Made by a program: the position numbers and the translations under genes
Assembly (NCBI GenBank): GCA_026400595.1
Contig: JAPLOT010000519.1
Span: 1-8,497, forward strand
DNA length: 8,497 nt
Source: Alphaproteobacteria bacterium
Lineage (GTDB): Bacteria > Pseudomonadota > Alphaproteobacteria > Rhizobiales > Aestuariivirgaceae
Reading direction: 5' to 3'
Shown here: positions 1 to 5,863 of the stretch, piece by piece
Numbering within the stretch: position 1 is the stretch's first letter
How the letters are laid out: each line of letters begins with the position of its first letter
The notes under the pieces: generated by a model
Databases searched by the model: none
The model's input: only the letters and a program-made list of their open reading frames with translations
What the model was told of the DNA's origin: nothing

Positions 1-227
1 GAGAGAAACTAGGGCTTGAAGCCGATCCTGGCGCAATGCAGCATCACCTCGTCATGGACCGTGCGGGTCCAGACCGGCAGGAGAATGCCAGAGGTGGTCA
101 TGTGGAAACACATAAGTCCCGGTTATCATTTCCGGCTCAAACTTGCAACAAATTGACTCGGACGGCAGGTTTAGCTTGCCAGCCCTCCGGAATTGTCATC
201 TTATTGCAATGCAATATGGGATGGGGG
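1..227. other. Upstream region with no convincing gene; probable leader of the ATP-grasp operon
   Basis: No gene can be supported here. The base composition is less GC-rich than the coding regions, especially at 120-215. The plus-strand frame of the ATP-grasp gene stays open back to the left edge, but the translation before residue FDEM does not resemble the family. A TTGACT hexamer lies at 153-158, but no good -10 box follows at 16-18 nt, so no promoter is claimed. An 8-bp palindrome, ATTGCAAT (203-210), is followed at once by GCAAT, and TTGCAA also occurs at 143-148. These could be operator elements, but there is no further evidence. On the minus strand an open frame of about 34 codons ends at 9-11 and has no ribosome binding site. 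Confidence 0.5.
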
Positions 228-1643
228 ATGGCTAGGATTTTCGATGAAATGCAGGGCGAAGGGGGCGCCGTCCGGGACCCTTACGGCCGCATCGAGCAAT
301 GGCTCAGGACGCTGGGAAAGAAGGATGTTGCCCATGCCCTGAAGGAGGCCGAGGCCATGTTCCGGCGCCAGGGCATCACTTTCGCGGTCTATGGCGAGAG
401 CGAAGCCTCAGAGCGCCTCATCCCCTTTGACATCATCCCGCGGGTCTTCGCCGCCGCCGAGTGGCGGAAATTGTCTGCCGGGATCGAGCAAAGGGTCCGG
501 GCGCTGAACGCCTTCATCCATGATCTCTATCACCGCCAGGAAATCCTGAGGGCCGGCCGCATCCCGCAGGAGATCATCATCCAGAACGATGCCTTCGTGC
601 CGGAGATGATCGGCGTGAACCCGGCGCGCGGCATCTATGCCCATATCATCGGAATCGATATCGTCCGGGTGAGCGAGAACGAGTTCTATGTCCTCGAGGA
701 CAATTGCCGCACGCCTTCCGGCGTGTCCTACATGCTCGAGGACCGCGAGGCGATGATGTATCTCTTCCCGGACCTCTTCGCACGCCATCGCGTGGCACCT
801 GTCGAGAATTACCCCGCCATGCTGCGCAAGACGCTGGAAAGCGTGGCGCCCCCCGCCTGCAAGGGCGAGCCCACGGTGGTGATCCTGACACCGGGCATCC
901 ACAACTCGGCCTTCTTCGAACACGCCTTCCTGGCCGACGAAATGGGCGTGGAACTCTGCGAGGGCGGCGACCTCTTCGTCTCCGACGGCTATCTCTACAT
1001 GCGCACGACCCAGGAACCGAAGCGGGTGGATGTCGTGTACCGCCGGATCGACGATGCCTTTCTCGACCCCCTCGCCTTCCGGCCGGACTCGGCCATCGGC
1101 GTTCCCGGCATCATCGACCTTTACCGCGCGGGCCGGGTGACGCTTGTCAACGCGCCAGGCACCGGCATTGCCGACTACAAGGCGATCTACACCTACATCC
1201 CGGACGTCATCGAGTTCTACACCGGCGAGAAACCGCTGCTGAGGAATGTGCCGACCTGGCGCTGCGCCGACCCCGGCGATTTCGCCTATGTTCTCGACCA
1301 CCTGCCCGAGTTGGTGGTGAAGGAGGTCCATGGTTCTGGCGGCTACGGCATGCTCGTGGGTCCGACGTCGTCACGCAAGGAAATCGAGACCTTCCGCGCC
1401 AAGCTCAAGGCAAAGCCACGCAACTACATCGCCCAGCCGACGCTGGCCTTGTCAGCAGTGCCCACCTTCACCAATTCCGGCGTGGCGCCCCGCCATGTCG
1501 ATCTCCGGCCTTTCGTGCTCTCCGGCGATCAGGTTCGGATCACGCCGGGCGGACTGACCCGCGTGGCGCTGAAGAAGGGCTCGCTCGTGGTGAACTCCAG
1601 CCAGGGGGGTGGCACCAAGGATACATGGGTGCTGGAGGACTGA
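228..1643 (+). CDS. Circularly permuted ATP-grasp family protein (COG2308, DUF404/DUF407)
   Basis: This is a predicted cytosolic ATP-dependent ligase of the circularly permuted ATP-grasp type 2 family. Such enzymes are thought to activate a carboxylate as acyl-phosphate and join it to an amine, probably making peptide-like bonds; the substrate is unknown. With the start at 228 the protein has 471 residues, normal for the family. Characteristic blocks are FDEM (5-8), GITFAVYGE (49-57), VLEDNCRTPSGVSYMLEDR (155-173), VKEVHGSGGYGM with its glycine-rich nucleotide loop (364-375), HVDLRPFVL (423-431), and GGLTRVALKKGSLVVNSSQG (441-460) followed by GGTKDTWVL near the C terminus. I chose ATG 228 because it sits just before the conserved FDEM and a G-rich stretch precedes it. 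ATG 216 would add four residues, and ATG 249 would lose FDEM. The stop overlaps the next start by one base (TGATG), and this gene leads the operon. The family call is firm; the reaction is inferred from the fold. Confidence 0.93.
   Translation: MARIFDEMQGEGGAVRDPYGRIEQWLRTLGKKDVAHALKEAEAMFRRQGITFAVYGESEASERLIPFDIIPRVFAAAEWRKLSAGIEQRVRALNAFIHDLYHRQEILRAGRIPQEIIIQNDAFVPEMIGVNPARGIYAHIIGIDIVRVSENEFYVLEDNCRTPSGVSYMLEDREAMMYLFPDLFARHRVAPVENYPAMLRKTLESVAPPACKGEPTVVILTPGIHNSAFFEHAFLADEMGVELCEGGDLFVSDGYLYMRTTQEPKRVDVVYRRIDDAFLDPLAFRPDSAIGVPGIIDLYRAGRVTLVNAPGTGIADYKAIYTYIPDVIEFYTGEKPLLRNVPTWRCADPGDFAYVLDHLPELVVKEVHGSGGYGMLVGPTSSRKEIETFRAKLKAKPRNYIAQPTLALSAVPTFTNSGVAPRHVDLRPFVLSGDQVRITPGGLTRVALKKGSLVVNSSQGGGTKDTWVLED
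1634..1639 (+). promoter_or_regulatory. Shine-Dalgarno sequence for the alpha-E gene
   Basis: GGAGGA lies inside the last codons of the ATP-grasp gene, 3 nt before ATG 1643. It supports that start codon. With the TGATG stop-start overlap it suggests re-initiation by ribosomes finishing the upstream gene. The spacing is shorter than usual. Confidence 0.55.
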
Positions 1644-2590
1644 TGCTCGGCAGGACGGCAGCCTCCCTGTTCTGGATGTCGCGCTACATGGAGCGCGCCG
1701 AAAACATGGCGCGCCTGCTGGAGGTCGGTTACCGGATCTCGCTCATGCCGGGTGCCGTGGAAGGCCACCGCGACGAATGGCGCTCCACACTGCAGAGTGC
1801 AGCCTGCGACCTCACCTACGAGAGCCTGCATGACGACATCACCGCAAAGGATGTCATCCACTTCCTGATCTTCGACGAGCGCAATTCGTCGAGCATCAAG
1901 ACCTCGATCCGCACCGCGCGCAACAACGCCCGGGCCGTGCGCACCGCGATTACCCGCGACGTGTGGGAGAGCATCAACACGACCTGGAACGAGCTGGCGC
2001 AGGTAAAGCCTGCCAGTCTCACCGCCGACCGCCTGCCGGAGTTCCTGCAGTGGATCAAGCAGCGGGTGATGTCGTTCCGCGGCGCCCTGCTCGGCACCAT
2101 GCTGCGCAATGATACCTATTACTTCAGCCAGGTCGGGAACTTCATCGAGCGCGCCGACAATACGGCGCGCATTCTCGACGTGAAGTACTTCATCCTCCTG
2201 CCCAAGCCCACCGACGTGGGAAGCGACCTCGACATGCAGCAATGGGCACAGATCCTGCGCTCGGTCTCGGCGCACCGCTCCTACCGCTGGTTCTACCGCG
2301 ACAGCAACTACCGGCCGTGGCTGGTCTCCGAGTTCCTCATCCTGCGCGAGGAAATGCCGCGCTCGCTGGTGTTCAGCTATCAGTGGATCAACCTGGCACT
2401 GGCCGGCCTGCAATCACTCTACCAGAAGCGCTATCCCTGCCACGAGATGGCCTTCGACACCTACCAGCGCCTCAAGAACGGCAGCATGGACGAGCTCTTC
2501 CAGGACGGGCTGCATGAGTTCCTGCAGGACTTCATGGCCAGCAACAACAGGCTGTCGGCGTCCATCGCAACGACTTACAACTTCCCATGA
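1643..2590 (+). CDS. Alpha-E domain-containing protein (DUF403, COG2307)
   Basis: This 315-residue, largely helical protein belongs to the alpha-E family, which is almost always encoded beside circularly permuted ATP-grasp proteins. Its biochemical role is unknown; a partner, scaffold or catalytic accessory of the ligase has been suggested. The N terminus begins LGRTAASLFWMSRYMERAEN, the classic family start. The motif YMERAENMARLL (15-26) recurs as FIERADNTARILD (167-179), so the protein looks like two related helical halves that each carry an E-R-A-[ED]-N-x-A-R helix. No signal peptide or membrane segment is seen. The start at 1643 is fixed by the family N terminus, the GGAGGA before it and the one-base overlap with the upstream gene. 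The C terminus overlaps the transglutaminase start by 4 nt (ATGA). Family confidence is high; function is unresolved. Confidence 0.93.
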   Translation: MLGRTAASLFWMSRYMERAENMARLLEVGYRISLMPGAVEGHRDEWRSTLQSAACDLTYESLHDDITAKDVIHFLIFDERNSSSIKTSIRTARNNARAVRTAITRDVWESINTTWNELAQVKPASLTADRLPEFLQWIKQRVMSFRGALLGTMLRNDTYYFSQVGNFIERADNTARILDVKYFILLPKPTDVGSDLDMQQWAQILRSVSAHRSYRWFYRDSNYRPWLVSEFLILREEMPRSLVFSYQWINLALAGLQSLYQKRYPCHEMAFDTYQRLKNGSMDELFQDGLHEFLQDFMASNNRLSASIATTYNFP

Positions 2591-3405
2591 CGCCCATGCG
2601 CCTCCAGGTCCTGCATGAAACCCACTACGACTACGACACGCCCCTGGCCTACTCCGCCCAGCGCCTGCACCTGACGCCGCTGAATTTCGCTTCGCAGAAG
2701 GTGGTCAGCTGGACCATCGCAACGCCGGGCATCGAGGCGGCACTCACCTATCTCGACGGCTTCGGCAACCGTGTGCACCTCGTCACCTGCGAGAACCAGA
2801 CAGGCCCGGTCAGCATCGTCGCTGCCGGCATCGTCGAGGTCAGCGACACGGCCGGCGTCGTGAGGGGGCTGACCTGTGCAGCCCCCGACGCGGTCTTCCT
2901 GCGCCAGACGCGGGCCACCCAGCCCAGCGCGGCCATCGCATCGCTCGCCAGCCGCGTGGCCGGCCAGTACCCCAACACGCTGGAACTCCTGCATGCCCTG
3001 ATGGGCGAGATCCATGCGCGGGTCGTCTACGAGATCGGCTCGACCCATGCCCATACCACCGGGGCGGAGGCCTTCGCGGAGGGCCGCGGCGTCTGCCAGG
3101 ACCACGCGCATATCTTCATCGGCGCGGCGCGAAACCTCGGCCTGCCGTCGCGCTATGTGACCGGTTATCTGGTTACAGGCGACGGGGCCTCCTCGACGGC
3201 CGCTCATGCCTGGGCCGAGACGCTCGTGCCGAACCTCGGCTGGGTGGGCTTCGACCCCGCCAACTGCAAGTGCCCGACCGATCATTATGTCCGGGTGGCT
3301 GGCGGCATCGACGCCGACGGCGTCACCACCATCCGGGGCACCAGGCGCGGCGGGGATACCGAACGGATGAGGGTTGAAGTCCGCGTCGAGATCGCACAAC
3401 AGTAA
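2587..3405 (+). CDS. Transglutaminase-like family protein (COG1305)
   Basis: This 272-residue protein has the bacterial transglutaminase N-terminal beta domain (about 4-85) and a transglutaminase-like papain-fold core (about 140-235). Members are usually thought to cleave or transfer amide bonds through a cysteine thioester. The catalytic triad is visible: Cys170 in EGRGVCQDHAHIF, His207 in AAHAWAE and Asp223 in WVGFDPAN. There is no signal peptide, so a cytosolic location is likely, shared with the ATP-grasp and alpha-E proteins. The start at 2587 forms an ATGA overlap with the upstream stop and has no Shine-Dalgarno sequence, which points to translational coupling. ATG 2596 (MRLQVLHETHYDY) also matches how many relatives begin and cannot be excluded. 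In this operon the protein may cut, transfer or edit a peptide made by the ATP-grasp partner; that is inference. Confidence 0.92.
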   Translation: MTPMRLQVLHETHYDYDTPLAYSAQRLHLTPLNFASQKVVSWTIATPGIEAALTYLDGFGNRVHLVTCENQTGPVSIVAAGIVEVSDTAGVVRGLTCAAPDAVFLRQTRATQPSAAIASLASRVAGQYPNTLELLHALMGEIHARVVYEIGSTHAHTTGAEAFAEGRGVCQDHAHIFIGAARNLGLPSRYVTGYLVTGDGASSTAAHAWAETLVPNLGWVGFDPANCKCPTDHYVRVAGGIDADGVTTIRGTRRGGDTERMRVEVRVEIAQQ

Positions 3406-3410
3406 GGAGG
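3404..3410 (+). promoter_or_regulatory. Strong but distant Shine-Dalgarno sequence before the Anbu gene
   Basis: AAGGAGG is a near-perfect Shine-Dalgarno sequence overlapping the TAA stop of the transglutaminase gene. It ends 22 nt before ATG 3433, much farther than the usual 5-10 nt. No ATG, GTG or TTG lies at a normal distance, and no other start codon exists in the Anbu frame between 3406 and 3433. A weak GGGG (3421-3424), 8 nt before the ATG, may be the working site. Confidence 0.4.
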
Positions 3411-3432
3411 CGATTCCGCTGGGGCTTACTCG

Positions 3433-4167
3433 ATGACCTATTGCGTGGGACTGTTGCTTGACGAGGGCCTGGTCATGGCCGCCGATACCCGGACCAATGC
3501 GGGTGTCGACAATGTCGGCAAGTTCAAGAAACTGCACACCTGGTCGAAGCCGGGCGAGCGCATCTTCGTGCTGCTGACCGCCGGCAATCTGGCCGTCACG
3601 CAGGCCGTCGTCAGCATGCTGACCGAAGGGACACAGGAGAAACCGAAGAAGGGCCGCGACAGCCTTTTCACGGTGAAGACCATGTTCCAGGCCGCCCGTC
3701 TCGTCGGCCAGGCCATCCGCGACGTGAAGAGGATCGACGGGGAATCGCTTTCCGCCGGAAGCGACGCCTTCGCCGCCAGCTTCATCTTCGCCGGGCAAAT
3801 CGGCAAGGAGAAGCCGCGGCTCTTCCAGATCTATTCGGCCGGCAACTTCATCGAGGCCACGCCGGATACGCCCTTCTTCCAGATCGGCGAGCACAAGTAC
3901 GGCAAGCCGATCCTCGATCGCGTCGCCCGCAACGAGATGAAACTGGGGGATGCGGCCAAGATGGTCCTGCTGTCCTTCGACTCCACCCTACGGTCCAACC
4001 TGAGCGTTGGCCTGCCCATCGACATGCTGACCTACGAGACGGGTTCGCTCAGGTTCGAGCACGCCAAGCGCATCGGTATCGACGACCCCTATTTCAAGAT
4101 GCTGTCGTCCGAGTGGTCCAAGGCGCTTCGGACGGCCTTCGCGAACATCGAGCCGTTCGACATCTAG
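3433..4167 (+). CDS. anbu: Proteasome-type peptidase Anbu (ancestral beta subunit, COG3484)
   Basis: This 244-residue protein belongs to the Anbu branch of the N-terminal nucleophile hydrolases, related to HslV and the proteasome beta subunits. The protein starts MTYCVGLLLDEGLVMAADTR. Removal of Met would expose a threonine as residue 1, the expected nucleophile. Numbered from it, Asp17 and Arg19 of the proteasome-type ADTR motif are present, and the KFKK segment puts a lysine at 31 or 32, about where the family's catalytic lysine lies. Typical later features are the LLTAGNLAVTQ segment (48-58) and DDPYFKMLSSEWSKAL (213-228). There is no signal peptide. ATG 3433 is the only possible start in this frame after the preceding TAA, and it places Thr directly after Met. 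Structural work describes Anbu as open or helical oligomers rather than closed rings. Its natural substrate is unknown, and here it ends the ATP-grasp operon. The TAG stop borders a heptad repeat block. Confidence 0.94.
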   Translation: MTYCVGLLLDEGLVMAADTRTNAGVDNVGKFKKLHTWSKPGERIFVLLTAGNLAVTQAVVSMLTEGTQEKPKKGRDSLFTVKTMFQAARLVGQAIRDVKRIDGESLSAGSDAFAASFIFAGQIGKEKPRLFQIYSAGNFIEATPDTPFFQIGEHKYGKPILDRVARNEMKLGDAAKMVLLSFDSTLRSNLSVGLPIDMLTYETGSLRFEHAKRIGIDDPYFKMLSSEWSKALRTAFANIEPFDI

Positions 4168-4194
4168 CGAAAGGCGAGTGGCGAGTGGCGAGTG
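4167..4194 (+). repeat. Tandem 7-bp repeats (GCGARTG type), left block
   Basis: Three perfect copies of GCGAGTG lie at 4174-4180, 4181-4187 and 4188-4194. A degenerate copy, GCGAAAG (4167-4173), precedes them in phase, and its first G is the last base of the Anbu TAG stop. The block is the left arm of an inverted arrangement with the repeats at 4232-4268. Confidence 0.85.
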
Positions 4195-4255
4195 GAGGGG
4201 ATGTCAGATGCCTGAATGGCAAGAACTAACTGCCATTGGCCATTGGCCATTCGCC
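4173..4255. terminator. Possible two-way hairpin terminator between convergent operons
   Basis: Positions 4173-4195 can pair with 4233-4255 over 23 positions. In the plus-strand transcript there are two G-G mismatches and three G-U pairs, and a loop of about 37 nt. A smaller perfect hairpin sits partly inside it: AATGGCA (4215-4221) with TGCCATT (4231-4237) and a 9-nt loop. The location just after both converging stop codons suits transcription termination or 3'-end protection. There is no T-run on either strand, so it is not a standard intrinsic terminator, and the structure may simply follow from the inverted repeats. Confidence 0.35.
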
Positions 4256-4268
4256 CCTAGCCATTCGC
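4232..4268 (-). repeat. Tandem 7-bp repeats, right block, opposite orientation
   Basis: In plus orientation the block reads GCCATTG (4232-4238), GCCATTG (4239-4245), GCCATTC (4246-4252), a divergent GCCCCTA (4253-4259) and GCCATTC (4260-4266), all in strict 7-bp phase, then GC. On the minus strand this is the same GCGAATG-type unit as the left block. The divergent unit holds the TAG stop of the fused ABC ATPase gene, and the neighbouring unit encodes its last residues, Ala-Asn-Gly. Confidence 0.8.
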
Positions 4269-5861
4269 TGTGTTCACAAAGGCCGCCTTCATCAGCCGCT
4301 GCGTGTAGGGATCCTGCGGATGATCCATCACGTCGTCAGGACTCCCCTGCTCAACCACCACGCCATTCTTCATGACCATGATGTGGTCGGCCATGGCACG
4401 GACCACCGCAAGGTCGTGGCTGATGAAGAGATAGGAGAGATTGTTGGCGCTCTGAAGGTCGCGCAGCAGCTCGATGATCTGCTTCTGGACCTGTCGGTCC
4501 AGCGCCGAGGTGGGTTCGTCCAGCACCACCACCTTGGGCTTGAGGATGATGGCCCGGGCGATGGCAATGCGTTGACGCTGGCCGCCGGAGAACTCGTGCG
4601 GGTAGCGGTTGCGCAGAAGCGGATCGAGCTGGACCTCCTCGAAGGCCCTGGCGGCCCTCAGGTCGCGATCGCGGCGCGAGATCGAGGGCTCGTGCACCAG
4701 CAGGCCTTCGGTCACGATCTGGCCCGCCGTCATGCGCGGGCTGAGCGACCCGAAGGGATCCTGCAGGACAATCTGCAGCTCCTTGCGGAGCGGCCGCATG
4801 GCTTCCTTGTCGAGCCTGGCGATGTCGCGGCCGTCGAAGCGGATGGCCCCTTCGCTGGGCAGCAGCCGCAAGAGCGCACGCGCCAGAGTCGACTTGCCGG
4901 AACCGGACTCGCCAACCACGCCGATGGTCTGCCCCTGGCGCAGCGAGACCGATACGCGGTCGACGGCCTTCAGGACGATGGGAGGCCCGGACAGGAACCC
5001 GCCACCGATCTTGAAGGAGACGGTCACGCCGGTGCCGTCGAGAATGCGCGGCGCGGTGGCGGGCGGCGGCGCCTTGCGGCCGGTGGGTTCGGCCTCCAGA
5101 AGCGCCCGCGTATAGGGATGCCTGGGATGGGCGAAGAGGGCTGCCGTCTCTCCCTCCTCCACCACCTCGCCGTAGCGCATCACATAGACGCGGTGGGCGA
5201 TGCGCTTCACGATGTTGAGGTCGTGGGTGATGAAGACCATGCCCATGCCGAGACGCTGCTGCAGGCCCGCCATGAGTTCGAGGATCTCGGCCTGGATGGT
5301 CACGTCCAGCGCCGTGGTGGGTTCATCCGCGATCAGCAGGTCCGGATCATTGGCCAGCGCCATGGCGATCATCACGCGCTGCCGCTGGCCGCCCGACATT
5401 TCATAGGGATAGGATCCCATGCGGCGCCCGGCCTCGGGAATGTGCACGAGCTTCAGCATCTCGATGGCGCGCGATCGTGCCGCGCCGGCCCCCAGCTTCT
5501 GATGATGCATGATCGGTTCCATCAGCTGGTCGCCGATCGTGTAGAGCGGATCAAGCGAGGTCATTGGCTCCTGGAAGATCATGGTGATCTTGCGGCCGCG
5601 AATGGTGTTCAGCTCTGCCTTGGGAAGCCCGACGAGGTTGGTGCCGCGATAGGATGCGACCCCCGCCGCCTGGCCGTTGCTGGCGAGAAGGCCCATGGTC
5701 GCCATCATCAGCTGGCTCTTGCCCGAGCCAGACTCACCCACGATGGCCACCGTCTCCCCGGCCTTCACATGGAGACCTACGCCCTTGACCGCATCCACGG
5801 CGCCATCAAGGGTCGAGAAGCGCACCCGCATGTCCTTGAGCTCGAGGATGGTCTCGGCCAT
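4257..5861 (-). CDS. Fused double-ATPase subunit of the oligopeptide ABC importer (OppD-OppF type)
   Basis: This 534-residue cytoplasmic protein carries both nucleotide-binding domains of a peptide importer and would power OppB-OppC by ATP hydrolysis. Domain 1 (about 5-260) has Walker A GESGSGKS (42-49), Q-loop FQEPM (96-100), signature MSGGQRQR (155-162), Walker B LLIADEPTTALD (175-186) and the H-loop ITHD with His213. Domain 2 (about 276-534) has GESGSGKST (317-325), Q-loop LQDPF (366-370), FSGGQRQR (424-431), VVVLDEPTSALD (444-455) and SHD with His482. Both ATP sites therefore look intact. Each domain is followed by an Opp/Dpp-type HPxxPYT segment (245-251 and 514-520), but the cysteine-containing tail of many OppD/DppD proteins is missing, and I find no cysteine at all. 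Layout and length resemble YejF. AAGGA at 5871-5875 is 9 nt before the start, and oppC ends 2 nt upstream. The last codons and TAG stop lie within the heptad repeats. Confidence 0.95.
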   Translation of the reverse strand: MAETILELKDMRVRFSTLDGAVDAVKGVGLHVKAGETVAIVGESGSGKSQLMMATMGLLASNGQAAGVASYRGTNLVGLPKAELNTIRGRKITMIFQEPMTSLDPLYTIGDQLMEPIMHHQKLGAGAARSRAIEMLKLVHIPEAGRRMGSYPYEMSGGQRQRVMIAMALANDPDLLIADEPTTALDVTIQAEILELMAGLQQRLGMGMVFITHDLNIVKRIAHRVYVMRYGEVVEEGETAALFAHPRHPYTRALLEAEPTGRKAPPPATAPRILDGTGVTVSFKIGGGFLSGPPIVLKAVDRVSVSLRQGQTIGVVGESGSGKSTLARALLRLLPSEGAIRFDGRDIARLDKEAMRPLRKELQIVLQDPFGSLSPRMTAGQIVTEGLLVHEPSISRRDRDLRAARAFEEVQLDPLLRNRYPHEFSGGQRQRIAIARAIILKPKVVVLDEPTSALDRQVQKQIIELLRDLQSANNLSYLFISHDLAVVRAMADHIMVMKNGVVVEQGSPDDVMDHPQDPYTQRLMKAAFVNTANG

Positions 5862-5863
5862 GA

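Noticed and set aside
9..113. Minus-strand open frame of about 34 codons ending in TAG at 9-11, divergent from the ATP-grasp gene
   Set aside because: It has no Shine-Dalgarno sequence before either Met, no recognisable family, and a length expected by chance in GC-rich DNA. It could be a decayed gene fragment, but nothing supports that.
153..181. Sigma-70-type promoter with TTGACT at 153-158
   Set aside because: At 16-18 nt spacing the candidate -10 boxes (for example TTGCCA) match the consensus poorly, so no promoter could be assigned.
36..227. A 64-residue N-terminal extension of the ATP-grasp protein
   Set aside because: The frame is open, but family proteins start just before FDEM. The extension has low-complexity, non-conserved composition and no ribosome binding site at its first Met.
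408..1331. Minus-strand open frame of 307 codons inside the ATP-grasp gene
   Set aside because: It is a mirror of a GC-rich coding region, with a His/Asp/Val/Gly-rich translation typical of antisense frames. The plus-strand protein is unmistakable.
2575..3894. Minus-strand open frame of 439 codons across the transglutaminase and Anbu genes
   Set aside because: It spans two well-supported plus-strand genes, and its translation is biased antisense sequence without domains.
4167..4268. CRISPR-like array
   Set aside because: The units are 7 bp, directly tandem without spacers, and inverted between two blocks; there are no cas genes nearby.
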